Below are positions 1 through 8,330 of a stretch of DNA of 64,000 bases, piece after piece. The stretch lies in the NCBI RefSeq assembly GCF_001437075.1, contig NZ_JQBX01000001.1, positions 107,058 through 171,057 on the forward strand, written 5' to 3'. A model generated the notes under the pieces. The model had not been told where the DNA came from and did not search any database. It worked only from the letters and a program-made list of their open reading frames with translations. Each line of letters begins with the position of its first letter. Position 1 is the first letter of the stretch. The DNA is from Pediococcus stilesii. Its GTDB lineage: Bacteria > Bacillota > Bacilli > Lactobacillales > Lactobacillaceae. The position numbers were made by a program, and so were the translations under genes.

Positions 1-255
1 ATACCCTTCCGGTTCAACCATTCCGAAATGTCTTTCGATATTCTCAGCAGTGTTTTTTCCCTTTTGGGTACCAATGACCGTTACAGGCGTTCCGTTTAGC
101 TTCGCAATTCCCCCAACAATTGATGGATCATCATTTAATTGGCGATCACCATGAAATTCAGTAAAATTTGAAAAAATATTGTTAATTAAATCAGCGGTTG
201 CAACTTTATCCTTACTTCTAGCTGCAACCACCGTTTCATACGCTGTTTTTGTCAT
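1..255 (-). CDS. accA: Acetyl-CoA carboxylase carboxyltransferase subunit alpha, N-terminal part
   Basis: This is the first 85 codons of the alpha carboxyltransferase subunit; the rest lies beyond the left edge of the window. With AccD it transfers the carboxyl group from carboxybiotin to acetyl-CoA, making malonyl-CoA for fatty acid synthesis. The visible part starts MTKTAYETVVAARSKDK and contains FTEFHGDR and a short stretch PVTVIGTQKGK, which are typical of the AccA N-terminus. The ATG at 255 follows an AGAGG ribosome binding site and sits 10 bases after the accD stop codon, so it is the last visible gene of the fab/acc operon. Identity rests on these motifs and on its place after accD. 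Confidence 0.92.
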   Translation of the reverse strand, partial: MTKTAYETVVAARSKDKVATADLINNIFSNFTEFHGDRQLNDDPSIVGGIAKLNGTPVTVIGTQKGKNTAENIERHFGMVEPEGY

Positions 256-265
256 TTTTACCTCT

Positions 266-1093
266 TTACTTATCCGAATGAAGATCTAGAAGGTTATTTA
301 AATAAGCCTTTAGGTCTTTTCGCTCAACGATATCATCCAAGAATCCGTTTTTTAATAGTGTTTCGGCTTGTTGAAAATCCTTTGGTGGCTTTTGATTAAT
401 TGTTTGTTCAATCACTCGCCGTCCGGCAAAGCCAATTAATGTTTTGGGTTCAGAAAGAATGATATCCCCCTGCATCGCAAAACTAGCCGTCACGCCACCT
501 GTGGTTGGATCAGTCAAGATTGAAATATACAACAAACCTTCTTCACTATGACGAGCAACCTCATCGGAAACTTTTGCCATTTGCATTAGAGAATGAATTC
601 CATCTTGCATTCGTGCTCCACCAGAGGCTGTGAACAAAATCACAGGAAGATGCTGTTTCGTAGCTTCCTGAAAAAGGTGAGCCAGTTTTTGACCGGTGAC
701 CTGTCCCAAACTTCCCATTATAAAACGAGAATCCATGACACCGACCGCGAAATCATAGTTACCGATTCGAGCTTTTCCCGTTAGCACACTCTCATTAACA
801 TGAGTATTTTTAATCCCGGCAGCTAATTTCTTCTTGTAGTTCTCATCGAGATGATGCACATCGGTGGCCAACGCTTTGTCCCACTCCTCAAAAGCATCAC
901 AAAATAATTTGATTCGTTTTCGAGAGCCTAGCCGTGCCCCATATCCACAGTTAGGACATACTTCATAAACGCCTGCTCGCCGATAATAAAACTTTTCGTG
1001 ACAGTTAGGACATTCCCGCCATAAACCCTCAGGAATCTTCTTCAAACGTTTAACTATTTCATCTTGAGTCGGAAGTGAAAATTTATTTTGCAT
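266..1093 (-). CDS. accD: Acetyl-CoA carboxylase carboxyltransferase subunit beta
   Basis: The beta subunit forms the carboxyltransferase with AccA and makes malonyl-CoA. The 275-residue protein has the N-terminal four-cysteine zinc ribbon (C28, C31, C46, C49 in two CPNC motifs), followed by the crotonase-like fold with TASGGARMQDG around residue 156 and the TDPTTGG segment near residue 194. Length fits the family. The start overlaps the end of accC by 11 bases, which suggests translational coupling. It lies inside the fab/acc operon, so it is probably co-regulated with the upstream fab genes. No odd features were seen. Confidence 0.96.
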   Translation of the reverse strand: MQNKFSLPTQDEIVKRLKKIPEGLWRECPNCHEKFYYRRAGVYEVCPNCGYGARLGSRKRIKLFCDAFEEWDKALATDVHHLDENYKKKLAAGIKNTHVNESVLTGKARIGNYDFAVGVMDSRFIMGSLGQVTGQKLAHLFQEATKQHLPVILFTASGGARMQDGIHSLMQMAKVSDEVARHSEEGLLYISILTDPTTGGVTASFAMQGDIILSEPKTLIGFAGRRVIEQTINQKPPKDFQQAETLLKNGFLDDIVERKDLKAYLNNLLDLHSDK

Positions 1094-2450
1094 AATTTAA
1101 CCACTCCTTCAAAAAGACATTTTCAATATATTTTGTTGAAAAGAGGCCTTGTTCAAACCCTTTATCAACCAGTAATGCCTCTAAAAACTTTTTATTAGAG
1201 GTAACTCCCTCGATTTCAAATTCATCTAAAACTCGGCGCATTTTGCGCGTTGCTTCAACCCTTGTAGGCATTTTAACGATGAATTTAGCAATCATCGAAT
1301 CGTAGAATGGTGGAATCATGCTATCTTGCGTAATCCCTGAATCAATTCGAACACCCATTGTACCATCCGGGAAAAATAATTTTTTGATCTTACCTGCAGA
1401 CGGCATGAAGCCGTTGCTTGGGTCTTCAGCATTAATTCGACACTCAATCGCATGTCCCAAAATCTGAACGTCTGCTTGATTAAAATCAAGTTTTAATCCC
1501 TGAGCAATTTTAACTTGCTCTTTGATAAGTTCAATCCCAGTAACTTCTTCAGTCACGGTATGCTCAACTTGTAAACGAGTATTCATTTCCATGAAATAAA
1601 AATTATGGTCTTGATCCATTAAAAACTCAATCGTGCCAGTATTGTAGTAATTAATTGCTCGTGCAGCTCGAACAACAATATCTCCCAAACCTTCGCGTTC
1701 GGAGTGCGAAATTGTCGCACACGGCGTCTCTTCAATCACTTTTTGATTGTTACGTTGTAAAGAGCAATCCCGTTCAGGCAAAAACACATAGTGACCAAAT
1801 TGATCAGCAATTAATTGCATCTCAATATGTTTAGCATTCTCGATTATTTTTTCAATGTATAAATCCGAATTACCAAATGAAGTTTGGGCTTCACGCTTCG
1901 CTTCCAGGTACGCTCGTTTTAAATCAGCAGGTGTATTAATACGCCGAATTCCTTTACCGCCGCCACCGTCTGCTGCTTTAAGCATTACGGGATAACCAAT
2001 TTGGTCTGCCACAACCATCGCATTTTCTAAATCACGAACCATTCCATTACTTCCAGGAATAACCGGCACGTTAGCGCTGATCATGGTTTCACGGGCCCGT
2101 GATTTATTTCCCATCAATTCAATTGTCCGATAGTCCGGTCCAATAAATACTAGATTACTTTCTTCGCATAATCGGGCAAATTCAGCATTTTCCGACAAAA
2201 AACCATATCCCGGATGAATTGCATCACATCCCGTTAAATTAGCCGCGCTAATAATATTAAACATATTCAGATATGATTCTGCAGGCTGAGGTCCACCAAT
2301 ACAGACGGCTTCATCTGCCAACTTGACGAATAAACTGTCTTCATCAGCCGTCGAATACACGCTAACCGCAGCGATATCCATTTCATGCAGAGAGCGAATT
2401 ATTTGAACCGCAATCTCACCACGATTGGCAACTAAAACTTTTTGAAACAT
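1083..2450 (-). CDS. accC: Acetyl-CoA carboxylase, biotin carboxylase subunit
   Basis: Biotin carboxylase uses ATP and bicarbonate to carboxylate the biotin on AccB. The 455-residue protein has the N-terminal preATP-grasp segment (VLVANRGEIAVQII), the glycine-rich ATP loop GGGGKG at residues 162-167, and the catalytic/metal motif EMNTRLQVEH at 288-297. Length is normal for the family. It starts 11 bases after the FabZ-like gene and overlaps accD at its end, so it is translated within the operon. Assignment is firm from the motifs and the order accB, FabZ-like, accC, accD, accA. Confidence 0.97.
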   Translation of the reverse strand: MFQKVLVANRGEIAVQIIRSLHEMDIAAVSVYSTADEDSLFVKLADEAVCIGGPQPAESYLNMFNIISAANLTGCDAIHPGYGFLSENAEFARLCEESNLVFIGPDYRTIELMGNKSRARETMISANVPVIPGSNGMVRDLENAMVVADQIGYPVMLKAADGGGGKGIRRINTPADLKRAYLEAKREAQTSFGNSDLYIEKIIENAKHIEMQLIADQFGHYVFLPERDCSLQRNNQKVIEETPCATISHSEREGLGDIVVRAARAINYYNTGTIEFLMDQDHNFYFMEMNTRLQVEHTVTEEVTGIELIKEQVKIAQGLKLDFNQADVQILGHAIECRINAEDPSNGFMPSAGKIKKLFFPDGTMGVRIDSGITQDSMIPPFYDSMIAKFIVKMPTRVEATRKMRRVLDEFEIEGVTSNKKFLEALLVDKGFEQGLFSTKYIENVFLKEWLNYAK

Positions 2451-2461
2451 AAATTGCCCTC

Positions 2462-2875
2462 CTAGCCCACAATGAACGTTAAATCAGCTTCACAAATAAT
2501 TTGATTATTTTCGTTAATAATCACACCATGGCCTGTTCCAATTTGTCTTTTCATTTTTATCAACTCAACCGTTAAGGTCAGTTGATTGCCGGGAATAACC
2601 CGATTTGAAAATTCAGCTTGCCTAATTCCGCCAAAAAAAGCATTCTTACCAATAAACTCGGGGCTCGATAAAAGTGCACAAGCTCCCGTCTGTGCTAGAG
2701 CCTCAATCAAAAGAGGTTCCGGCATAAAGAGCTCATTGTCGTTACTAAAGAACCATTCGTTAATGGTCACTTTTTTCTCAGCTACCGCTTTTTTTCCTTC
2801 TTCTAGATCAATCAAGTGATCAATCATTTGAAAAGGCGGACGCTGCGGAATGATGTCTTGAACATTAATCTTCAT
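2462..2875 (-). CDS. FabZ-like hotdog-fold protein lacking the catalytic histidine motif
   Basis: This 137-residue protein resembles 3-hydroxyacyl-ACP dehydratase FabZ: it has the N-terminal IIPQRPPFQMID segment and the central helix segment LLIEALAQTGA with a glutamate at residue 58. The usual GHFPGxPxMPG segment, which carries the catalytic histidine, reads SNDNELFMPEP (44-54), so that histidine is missing. A complete FabZ is encoded at the other end of the same operon. The start codon overlaps the accB stop codon (TAATG). It may be a diverged dehydratase, an isomerase-type partner for unsaturated fatty acid synthesis, or a non-catalytic subunit; which is not clear from sequence alone. Confidence 0.8.
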   Translation of the reverse strand: MKINVQDIIPQRPPFQMIDHLIDLEEGKKAVAEKKVTINEWFFSNDNELFMPEPLLIEALAQTGACALLSSPEFIGKNAFFGGIRQAEFSNRVIPGNQLTLTVELIKMKRQIGTGHGVIINENNQIICEADLTFIVG

Positions 2876-3309
2876 TAATTCTCTCCAGTTTTGCGAATAC
2901 GGGCAATTGGTTGATCATATTCAACCATTGATCCATTTTCAACTAAAATATCAACAATTTCACCACTAACAGGCGAGTGAACTTCATTAAACATCTTCAT
3001 TGCTTCAATTAAACTAACTGTGTCACCCTTAGAGACATGACCACCAACTTCGATGTAAGGTTTCTCGTCCTCAGAAGGAGCAAAGTAAACAACACCCACG
3101 AACGGAGCCTTGATTTCTTCTAAATTATCATCTTTTTCTGGTGCACTCTCCACATCCATTGGTGCATTTGCTGCTGGAAGTGGTTGTACAACAGCTTGTG
3201 AAGAATCTTTTGTGATTTTTAAGCTGAAATCACCATCGGTCATCTCGAACGAAGTGAAAGAAGATTCATCTAACTTGGTTAATAATTTGTCTAACTCATT
3301 TTCAGTCAA
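2875..3309 (-). CDS. accB: Biotin carboxyl carrier protein of acetyl-CoA carboxylase
   Basis: AccB carries the biotin that shuttles CO2 between AccC and the AccAD transferase. The C-terminal biotinyl domain contains the EAMKM motif, with the lysine as the biotin attachment site, followed by the matching second half NEVHSPVSGEIVDI. The middle is a proline/alanine-rich linker, as is usual. Two starts are possible: a GTG at 3318 with no clear ribosome binding site, or the TTG at 3309 with GAGGTG six bases upstream. The TTG was chosen, giving 144 residues. The gene start overlaps the end of fabF and its stop overlaps the next start. Confidence 0.93.
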   Translation of the reverse strand: MTENELDKLLTKLDESSFTSFEMTDGDFSLKITKDSSQAVVQPLPAANAPMDVESAPEKDDNLEEIKAPFVGVVYFAPSEDEKPYIEVGGHVSKGDTVSLIEAMKMFNEVHSPVSGEIVDILVENGSMVEYDQPIARIRKTGEN

Positions 3310-4540
3310 TATCTTCACCTCGGAATGCGATTACGGCGTTGTGTCCACCAAACCCAAATGAATTACTCAAAGCGTAATTTACTGTAGCACGGCGATTGTC
3401 TTCTGTAACCAATGGAATATTAACTTCAGGGTCTTTAGTTTGTAGACCAACATTCACTGGCATAAGATTATTTTGAAGCGCAGCGATAGTTGCAACAGCT
3501 TCGATTGCTCCTGCAGCTCCAAGCAAATGACCAGTCATTGATTTCGTACTACTTACTTTATAGTGATCATTATCTTTGAAAATACTCTCAATTGCCTTGG
3601 ACTCTGCACTATCATTAGCATGCGTGCTAGTACCATGAGCATTAATGTAATCAATATCTTGAGCATTAATTTCGCCTTCGTTCATTGCCATTTGCATTGC
3701 ACGAATAGCACCTTGACCCTCTGGATCAGGCTGTGTCATATGGAATGCATCACTAGTCATTCCGTACCCAATAACTTCAGCAATGATATTTGCGCCACGA
3801 GCTTTAGCATGCTCATATTCTTCTAAAATTAATGTTGCGGCACCTTCACCCATTACAAAACCATTACGGTCTTTATCAAATGGGATTGAAGCACGCAAAC
3901 GATCTTCAGAGGAAGATAAGGCTGTTAAAGCAGCAAATCCAGCAATTCCAATTTCATTAATTGAAGCTTCGGTTCCACCGGTGATCATGACGTCCGCATA
4001 TCCATTTTTAATATGATGGAATGCATTTCCAATTGCATTATTGGCACTAGCACAAGCCGTAACAATCGCTTGGCTGGTATTCTTAGCATTAAAATACATT
4101 GAAATATTTCCAGCGGCCATATTTGTAATTGAATTAGTGACGAATAAAGGTGATACACGTCGAGGCCCTTTGTTATTCATTTTAATTACTTGGTCTTGGA
4201 TGGTTGTTAAACCACCAATTCCCGAACCATAAATCACTCCAACTTGATATGGATCTAAATCTTCATCTTTAAAGTTTGCCTGTTCCATCGCTTCAATAGC
4301 AGTGTATAAAGCATACTGTGAAAACGGATCCATCCGTTTGGCAATTTTTCGTTCGATTCGTTTTGTTGGGTCAAAGTCTTTCACTTCACCGGCAACCGTA
4401 ATTCCCGTTGGTTCTGAATCAAAATGCGTAATCTTATCAATTCCAACTTCAGAATTGTTAAGTCCCTTGATGAAGGCGTCCCGATCATTTCCAAGAGGAG
4501 TTAATGCTCCCATTCCTGTAACTACTACTCTTCTACTCAT
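3302..4540 (-). CDS. fabF: 3-oxoacyl-ACP synthase II
   Basis: FabF condenses malonyl-ACP with growing acyl-ACP in chain elongation. The 412-residue protein has the ketoacyl synthase active-site cysteine at about residue 163 in VTACASANNA and the two active-site histidine segments HGTSTHAND and GHLLGAAGA in the C-terminal half. The glycine-rich C-terminus NSFGFGGHNA is intact. Length is typical. It lies between fabG and accB in the operon and its 3' end overlaps accB. With two FabZ-type proteins nearby, it may also take part in unsaturated fatty acid synthesis; this is inference. Confidence 0.97.
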   Translation of the reverse strand: MSRRVVVTGMGALTPLGNDRDAFIKGLNNSEVGIDKITHFDSEPTGITVAGEVKDFDPTKRIERKIAKRMDPFSQYALYTAIEAMEQANFKDEDLDPYQVGVIYGSGIGGLTTIQDQVIKMNNKGPRRVSPLFVTNSITNMAAGNISMYFNAKNTSQAIVTACASANNAIGNAFHHIKNGYADVMITGGTEASINEIGIAGFAALTALSSSEDRLRASIPFDKDRNGFVMGEGAATLILEEYEHAKARGANIIAEVIGYGMTSDAFHMTQPDPEGQGAIRAMQMAMNEGEINAQDIDYINAHGTSTHANDSAESKAIESIFKDNDHYKVSSTKSMTGHLLGAAGAIEAVATIAALQNNLMPVNVGLQTKDPEVNIPLVTEDNRRATVNYALSNSFGFGGHNAVIAFRGEDID

Positions 4541-4555
4541 TTTTTCCTCCCAAAC

Positions 4556-5284
4556 TTAAAGGGTCATTCCACCATCAACGGTTAGAACTTGACCAGTTAT
4601 GTAGTCATTCTCAAGTAAAAAGTTAACGGCCGATGAAATTTCTTCTGGGCGTCCAAAACGGTGCATAGGAATCATTTCCTCGGTTTTTTCGCGAACCTTG
4701 TCACTTAGTTTTGCCGTCATTGCCGTTTCAATCATCCCCGGCGCAATTGCATTACATCTAATATTTCGCAAAAGACCTTCTCTGGCGGTTGTTTTGGTCA
4801 ACCCGACAATCCCAGCCTTACTTGCTGAATAATTAGCTTGTCCCACATTCCCGTGTGTTCCTGAAATGCTTGAAATATTAACAATATTTCCTGAACGTTG
4901 TTTTTGCATAATCTTCATGGCATACTTTGTCATTGAAAATGTTCCAACGAGATTGGTTGCGACCACGTCTTCAAAGTCTTCTACAGACATTCGACTTAAC
5001 AATTTATCCCGCGTAATTCCGGCATTATTAACAATAATATCTAAACGACCATATTCATCCTTAATTTCACTCAACATTTTACCAACTTTTTCATCATCTC
5101 GAATGTCTAAGCTCTTGAAATTAATGTCTAGTCCTTGAATTTGTTCTTTTACTGCATCATCTGAAATATCATGGCGAGCAGTGATAAAAACTTTTGAACC
5201 CTTCTTTGCTAAACCAATAGCAATTGCCAATCCGATTCCTTGAGTTCCACCAGTTACAACTGAAACTGTATCTTTAATAATCAC
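4556..5284 (-). CDS. fabG: 3-oxoacyl-ACP reductase
   Basis: FabG reduces 3-oxoacyl-ACP with NADPH in each elongation cycle. The 242-residue protein is a classical short-chain dehydrogenase: the nucleotide-binding loop TGGTQGIG is at residues 11-18, NNAG is at about residue 87, the catalytic serine lies in NISSISG, and the YSASK pair follows at about 152. The C-terminus ends GQVLTVDGGM, typical of FabG. It is four bases from fabD and 15 bases before fabF. Operon position between fabD and fabF separates it from other short-chain reductases. Confidence 0.96.
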   Translation of the reverse strand: MIIKDTVSVVTGGTQGIGLAIAIGLAKKGSKVFITARHDISDDAVKEQIQGLDINFKSLDIRDDEKVGKMLSEIKDEYGRLDIIVNNAGITRDKLLSRMSVEDFEDVVATNLVGTFSMTKYAMKIMQKQRSGNIVNISSISGTHGNVGQANYSASKAGIVGLTKTTAREGLLRNIRCNAIAPGMIETAMTAKLSDKVREKTEEMIPMHRFGRPEEISSAVNFLLENDYITGQVLTVDGGMTL

Positions 5285-5288
5285 CTGT

Positions 5289-6218
5289 TTAACCCTCCTG
5301 ATCTAAAAGATAATTTCGTAATTTTTGGAGCGTTTCAACGTCATAAACGTTGAAAATTGGTAAATCTTTATTTTTTAATGTTTTTTTGGCAAACCCACTG
5401 AGCGCCTTGCCTGGCCCAATTTCAACCAAACAATCGATTGGGGAATTCTCAACCATAGCCAAGCAATCTGTAAAATGAGTCGGATTAACTAACTGATCGA
5501 CCAAAGTCTGCTTAATGTTTTCAGCGGTAAATTCACTTTTAATTGTGTTGCTAATTACCGTAACATTCGGCTGATTGACCTTAACATCTCTTAAGCGTTG
5601 AGCGAGTTGCACGCTTGCCGACTTCATAAACGGTGTATGCGATGCAACCGACATTTTAAGTGGCACCACCCGTTTAACACCAGCAGCTTTTAATAATCGA
5701 ATGAATTCGGCAATCCCACTAGCATTACCGCCAAAAACGGTTTGCTTTGGAGTATTATAATTTGCTGGGTACACCTCTCCCAACTTGCGAGCGGCCACCA
5801 TCGCCTGCTCCATCACGTCCTGCGTAGCATTTAGTACTGCCACCATTTGTCCTGGATGCTTTTGACCGGCCTCGGCCATATATTGACCACGATCGGCCAC
5901 GACCTTTAAGCCATCTTGCATCGAAAAACTTCCAGCTGCAATTAGTGCCGAATACTCACCCAAACTTAATCCTAAAAATTCGTAAGGAGTTATCTTCTCA
6001 TTTCGAAGAATTCTTTCCACTCCCAAACTTAATATTACAATTGATAATTGTAGATTATCAGGATTACCAATCACTTCTTGTTTAGAAAAGTCCTGGTTCA
6101 AAATCTTGCTGGCATCATCGACTAAAGTACGATATGCCGGTTCCGATTCATAGAGATCCATTCCCATTCCTTCAAATTGCTGACCTTGTCCACTAAATAA
6201 ATAAGCCGCCCTTACCAT
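5289..6218 (-). CDS. fabD: Malonyl-CoA:ACP transacylase
   Basis: FabD moves malonyl from CoA to the acyl carrier protein, feeding both FabH and FabF. The 309-residue protein shows the N-terminal LFSGQGQQFEGMG, the nucleophile elbow GLSLGEYSA with the active serine at residue 85, and the histidine segment SVASHTPFM near residue 190. Near the C-terminus VEIGPGKALSGF is also typical. Length is normal. It sits between acpP and fabG, so enzyme and carrier are made together. Confidence 0.96.
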   Translation of the reverse strand: MVRAAYLFSGQGQQFEGMGMDLYESEPAYRTLVDDASKILNQDFSKQEVIGNPDNLQLSIVILSLGVERILRNEKITPYEFLGLSLGEYSALIAAGSFSMQDGLKVVADRGQYMAEAGQKHPGQMVAVLNATQDVMEQAMVAARKLGEVYPANYNTPKQTVFGGNASGIAEFIRLLKAAGVKRVVPLKMSVASHTPFMKSASVQLAQRLRDVKVNQPNVTVISNTIKSEFTAENIKQTLVDQLVNPTHFTDCLAMVENSPIDCLVEIGPGKALSGFAKKTLKNKDLPIFNVYDVETLQKLRNYLLDQEG

Positions 6219-6239
6219 TTGTCGCTCCTTTAGGATTAA

Positions 6240-6479
6240 TTACTTATCGATGTTTGCACTAACGTAGTCAACAAGTTTTCCAACAGTGTCCATGTTTTCG
6301 TCTGTATCGATGTCAATATCGAACTCGTCTTCCAATTTATCAACAACTTCAAAAATATCTAAGCTATCTGCTTCCAAATCATCTGAAAAACTTGTTTCCA
6401 TTGTAATTTTGTCAGCGTCCTTTTCCAATTGGTCAGCGATTACTTCTTGTACCTTTGTGAATACTTCTTCTTTAGTCAT
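6240..6479 (-). CDS. acpP: Acyl carrier protein (fab operon copy)
   Basis: This small acidic protein of 79 residues carries the acyl chain on a phosphopantetheine arm. The attachment serine is S39 in LEADSLDIFEV. The four-helix pattern and the strongly acidic helix 2 are as expected. It is preceded by a good ribosome binding site (GGAGGAAA) and lies between fabH and fabD. A second ACP gene is present at 22469-22711 beside plsX; that one belongs to the phospholipid locus, so this copy is the likely main carrier for the fab enzymes. Confidence 0.96.
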   Translation of the reverse strand: MTKEEVFTKVQEVIADQLEKDADKITMETSFSDDLEADSLDIFEVVDKLEDEFDIDIDTDENMDTVGKLVDYVSANIDK

Positions 6480-6515
6480 TATGTTTTCCTCCGAAAATTT
6501 TAAATTTATTTATTT

Positions 6516-7475
6516 TTAATATTTTATAACATTTGTTCCAACGGTTAATCCACCGCCGAACCCACTGAAGACAATAATATCTCCGTGATTTATTTTACCG
6601 TCTGCCATCATTTCTGCCAACAGTACGGGCTCGCTTGCCGCAGCCGTGTTTCCAAACCGACTGATGTTAACCGGAAACTTTTCCATAGGTAAGTCCAATT
6701 TTTTGGCAACGCTCTTAATGATCCGTTCATTTGCTTGATGTAAAATAAAATATTTAACATCATCTGGGTCAATTTGGGCTTCGTCAAGTACAGTCATAAT
6801 CGATTCAGGAACCCGCTTAGTCGCAAATTCGTAAACCTTTCGACCATTCATTTGAAAGAAAAATGATTGTTCTTTATCGTTGAGCGCAGCCACATTACCA
6901 GCCGTCAAATACTTACCCATCTCGCCAATTGTATCTAACTTTTCATTAATAAGATACGATTGATCCGTAGCATCATTTTCAATTAAAACTCCTGCAGCTG
7001 AATCGCCAAACAATACTGCCGTCCCGCGATCAGTCCAATCGACCAAGCGTGTCAATGATTCCGAGCCAATTAATAAAACTTTTTCAAAGTTCCCCGTTTT
7101 TAGCATTCCATTAACGACACTCATTCCGTAGACAAAACCGCTACAAGCAGCGTTAACGTCAAAAGCCATGGCGTTTGTAGCATTAATATTTCCTTGAACC
7201 GTCGCCGCCACAGAAGGCGTCATAAAGTCTGGAGACATCGTCGCAACAATAATTAACGAAATTTCACTAGCCGCTACTTTGGATTTGTCTAAAAGCTTTT
7301 TAGCAACGTCTGTCGCCATTGAGGCCGTCGTCTCCTCGACAACTTGGTAACGTTGCTTAATTCCAGTTCGCTTAGAAATCCATTCGTCTGACGTATCTAG
7401 AATTTGACTCAAATCGTCATTTGTAACAATTTTTTGCGGCGTTGATAACGCTGAATCAATTATTTTTAATCCCAT
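6516..7475 (-). CDS. fabH: 3-oxoacyl-ACP synthase III
   Basis: FabH starts fatty acid synthesis by joining acetyl-CoA (or another short acyl-CoA) to malonyl-ACP. The Cys-His-Asn triad can be read directly: C111 in NAACSGFVYG, H246 in ILHQANERII, and N276 in FGNTAAAS. The 319-residue length is typical. In many lactobacilli a MarR-type regulator gene, fabT, lies between fabZ and fabH; here fabH follows fabZ after only 13 bases, so fabT is absent from this position. Confidence 0.96.
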   Translation of the reverse strand: MGLKIIDSALSTPQKIVTNDDLSQILDTSDEWISKRTGIKQRYQVVEETTASMATDVAKKLLDKSKVAASEISLIIVATMSPDFMTPSVAATVQGNINATNAMAFDVNAACSGFVYGMSVVNGMLKTGNFEKVLLIGSESLTRLVDWTDRGTAVLFGDSAAGVLIENDATDQSYLINEKLDTIGEMGKYLTAGNVAALNDKEQSFFFQMNGRKVYEFATKRVPESIMTVLDEAQIDPDDVKYFILHQANERIIKSVAKKLDLPMEKFPVNISRFGNTAAASEPVLLAEMMADGKINHGDIIVFSGFGGGLTVGTNVIKY

Positions 7476-7488
7476 GCTTTTTCACCAA

Positions 7489-7938
7489 CTATTTATCTTT
7501 CTTGTCGGTTGCTCCAACGATAAATGTTAGTTGCGCCTGGCAAACCTTTTTATCACCAACCATGGCGAATGTATCAACGACACCCATGTTTTTCTTTTTC
7601 TTGATCATTTCAACATGTAGTTTTAGTACGTCGCCCGGGCGGACGATTTGTCTAAACTTAGCATTGTTAATTGCACCGAGATAAGCAGTTTTACCGGCAA
7701 ATTCTTCGGACTTTAAAATTAAAATTGATGCAGCCTGTGCCAAAGATTCAATAATCAGCACACCAGGCATTACAGGATTTCCTGGAAAGTGTCCCTGGAA
7801 AAATTCTTCATTAATCGTAACGTTTTTAGTTGCAACGATTGATTCACCCGGTTCCAATTCATCAACATAGTCCATAAATAAAATCGGGTAACGATTTGGA
7901 ATTAATTCCATAATCTCCGTTGTATTTAAAATACTCAA
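7489..7938 (-). CDS. fabZ: 3-hydroxyacyl-ACP dehydratase
   Basis: This is the complete FabZ dehydratase and the first gene of the operon. It has the catalytic histidine segment GHFPGNPVMPGVL and the glutamate of IIESLAQ. The longest open frame begins at 7977, but the best start is the TTG at 7938: a perfect AAGGAGG lies ten bases upstream, and the resulting 149-residue protein begins MSILNTTEIMELIPNRYP, as FabZ proteins do. The first 13 codons of the longer frame would contain the ribosome binding site itself. A probable FabT operator lies about 190 bases upstream. Confidence 0.94.
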   Translation of the reverse strand: MSILNTTEIMELIPNRYPILFMDYVDELEPGESIVATKNVTINEEFFQGHFPGNPVMPGVLIIESLAQAASILILKSEEFAGKTAYLGAINNAKFRQIVRPGDVLKLHVEMIKKKKNMGVVDTFAMVGDKKVCQAQLTFIVGATDKKDK

Positions 7939-8082
7939 ATCTTTATTTCCTCCTTGGTTAGCGTAATCCATATCCAAAGCTTTTTGGAATAATTAAAAGA
8001 ATATGCCGAACACTTATTTTTCGCAATCAAAAACCACATTGAAAATTGGATAGCACCATTAACTAATTTGCCAATAAATACC

Positions 8083-8110
8083 GTCATAATACGATATAAA
8101 GCCCTTTCAA
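8083..8110 (-). promoter_or_regulatory. Possible promoter of the fab operon
   Basis: Read on the minus strand, TTGAAA (8105-8110) is followed after 16 bases by TATGAC (8083-8088); TATTAT overlaps it at 8086-8091 but with short spacing. The match is only moderate, and its main support is the nearby FabT-type palindrome just upstream of the -35. Confidence 0.35.
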
Positions 8111-8124
8111 AGTCCGAAAAACCT

Positions 8125-8141
8125 AGTTTAACTTTTAAACC
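8125..8141 (-). promoter_or_regulatory. FabT-type operator
   Basis: The 17 bases AGTTTAACTTTTAAACC form a 7-3-7 inverted repeat with one mismatch. This matches the length and layout of the known FabT box (AxTTTGAxxxTCAAAxT in streptococci and lactococci). It lies upstream of the fab operon, where such a box is expected. FabT, a MarR-family repressor, responds to acyl-ACP. No fabT gene lies in the window, so the regulator would have to be elsewhere. Confidence 0.55.
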
Positions 8142-8330
8142 ATATTAGTTCACCCCGTATACTAGAATCGCTGTTATAGCGCGCTTTAAGTGACCTTTGG
8201 TTCTTTTTTATTATCTAAAGCTCAAATCGAATACAAAAACGAGGGTTGTGTAACTTGCTATAGTATATGAATACGTTAAATTACGATATAATATCCTTGA
8301 AATCACAATAAATAAGGAGGGATTATTTTA

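Larger units (their letters stand above)
7939..8330. other. Divergent intergenic region between the fab operon and the DsrE-like gene
   Basis: No gene was found in these 392 bases. They hold the fabZ ribosome binding site and a leader of roughly 140 bases, a weak minus-strand promoter candidate (8083-8110), the FabT-type palindrome (8125-8141), and on the plus strand the TATAAT (8287-8292) and AAGGAGGG (8314-8321) that serve the gene starting at 8331. Confidence 0.7.

Noticed and set aside
7939..7977. Longer fabZ start at 7977
   Set aside because: The extra codons contain a perfect AAGGAGG binding site that serves the TTG at 7938, and the shorter product has the family N-terminus.
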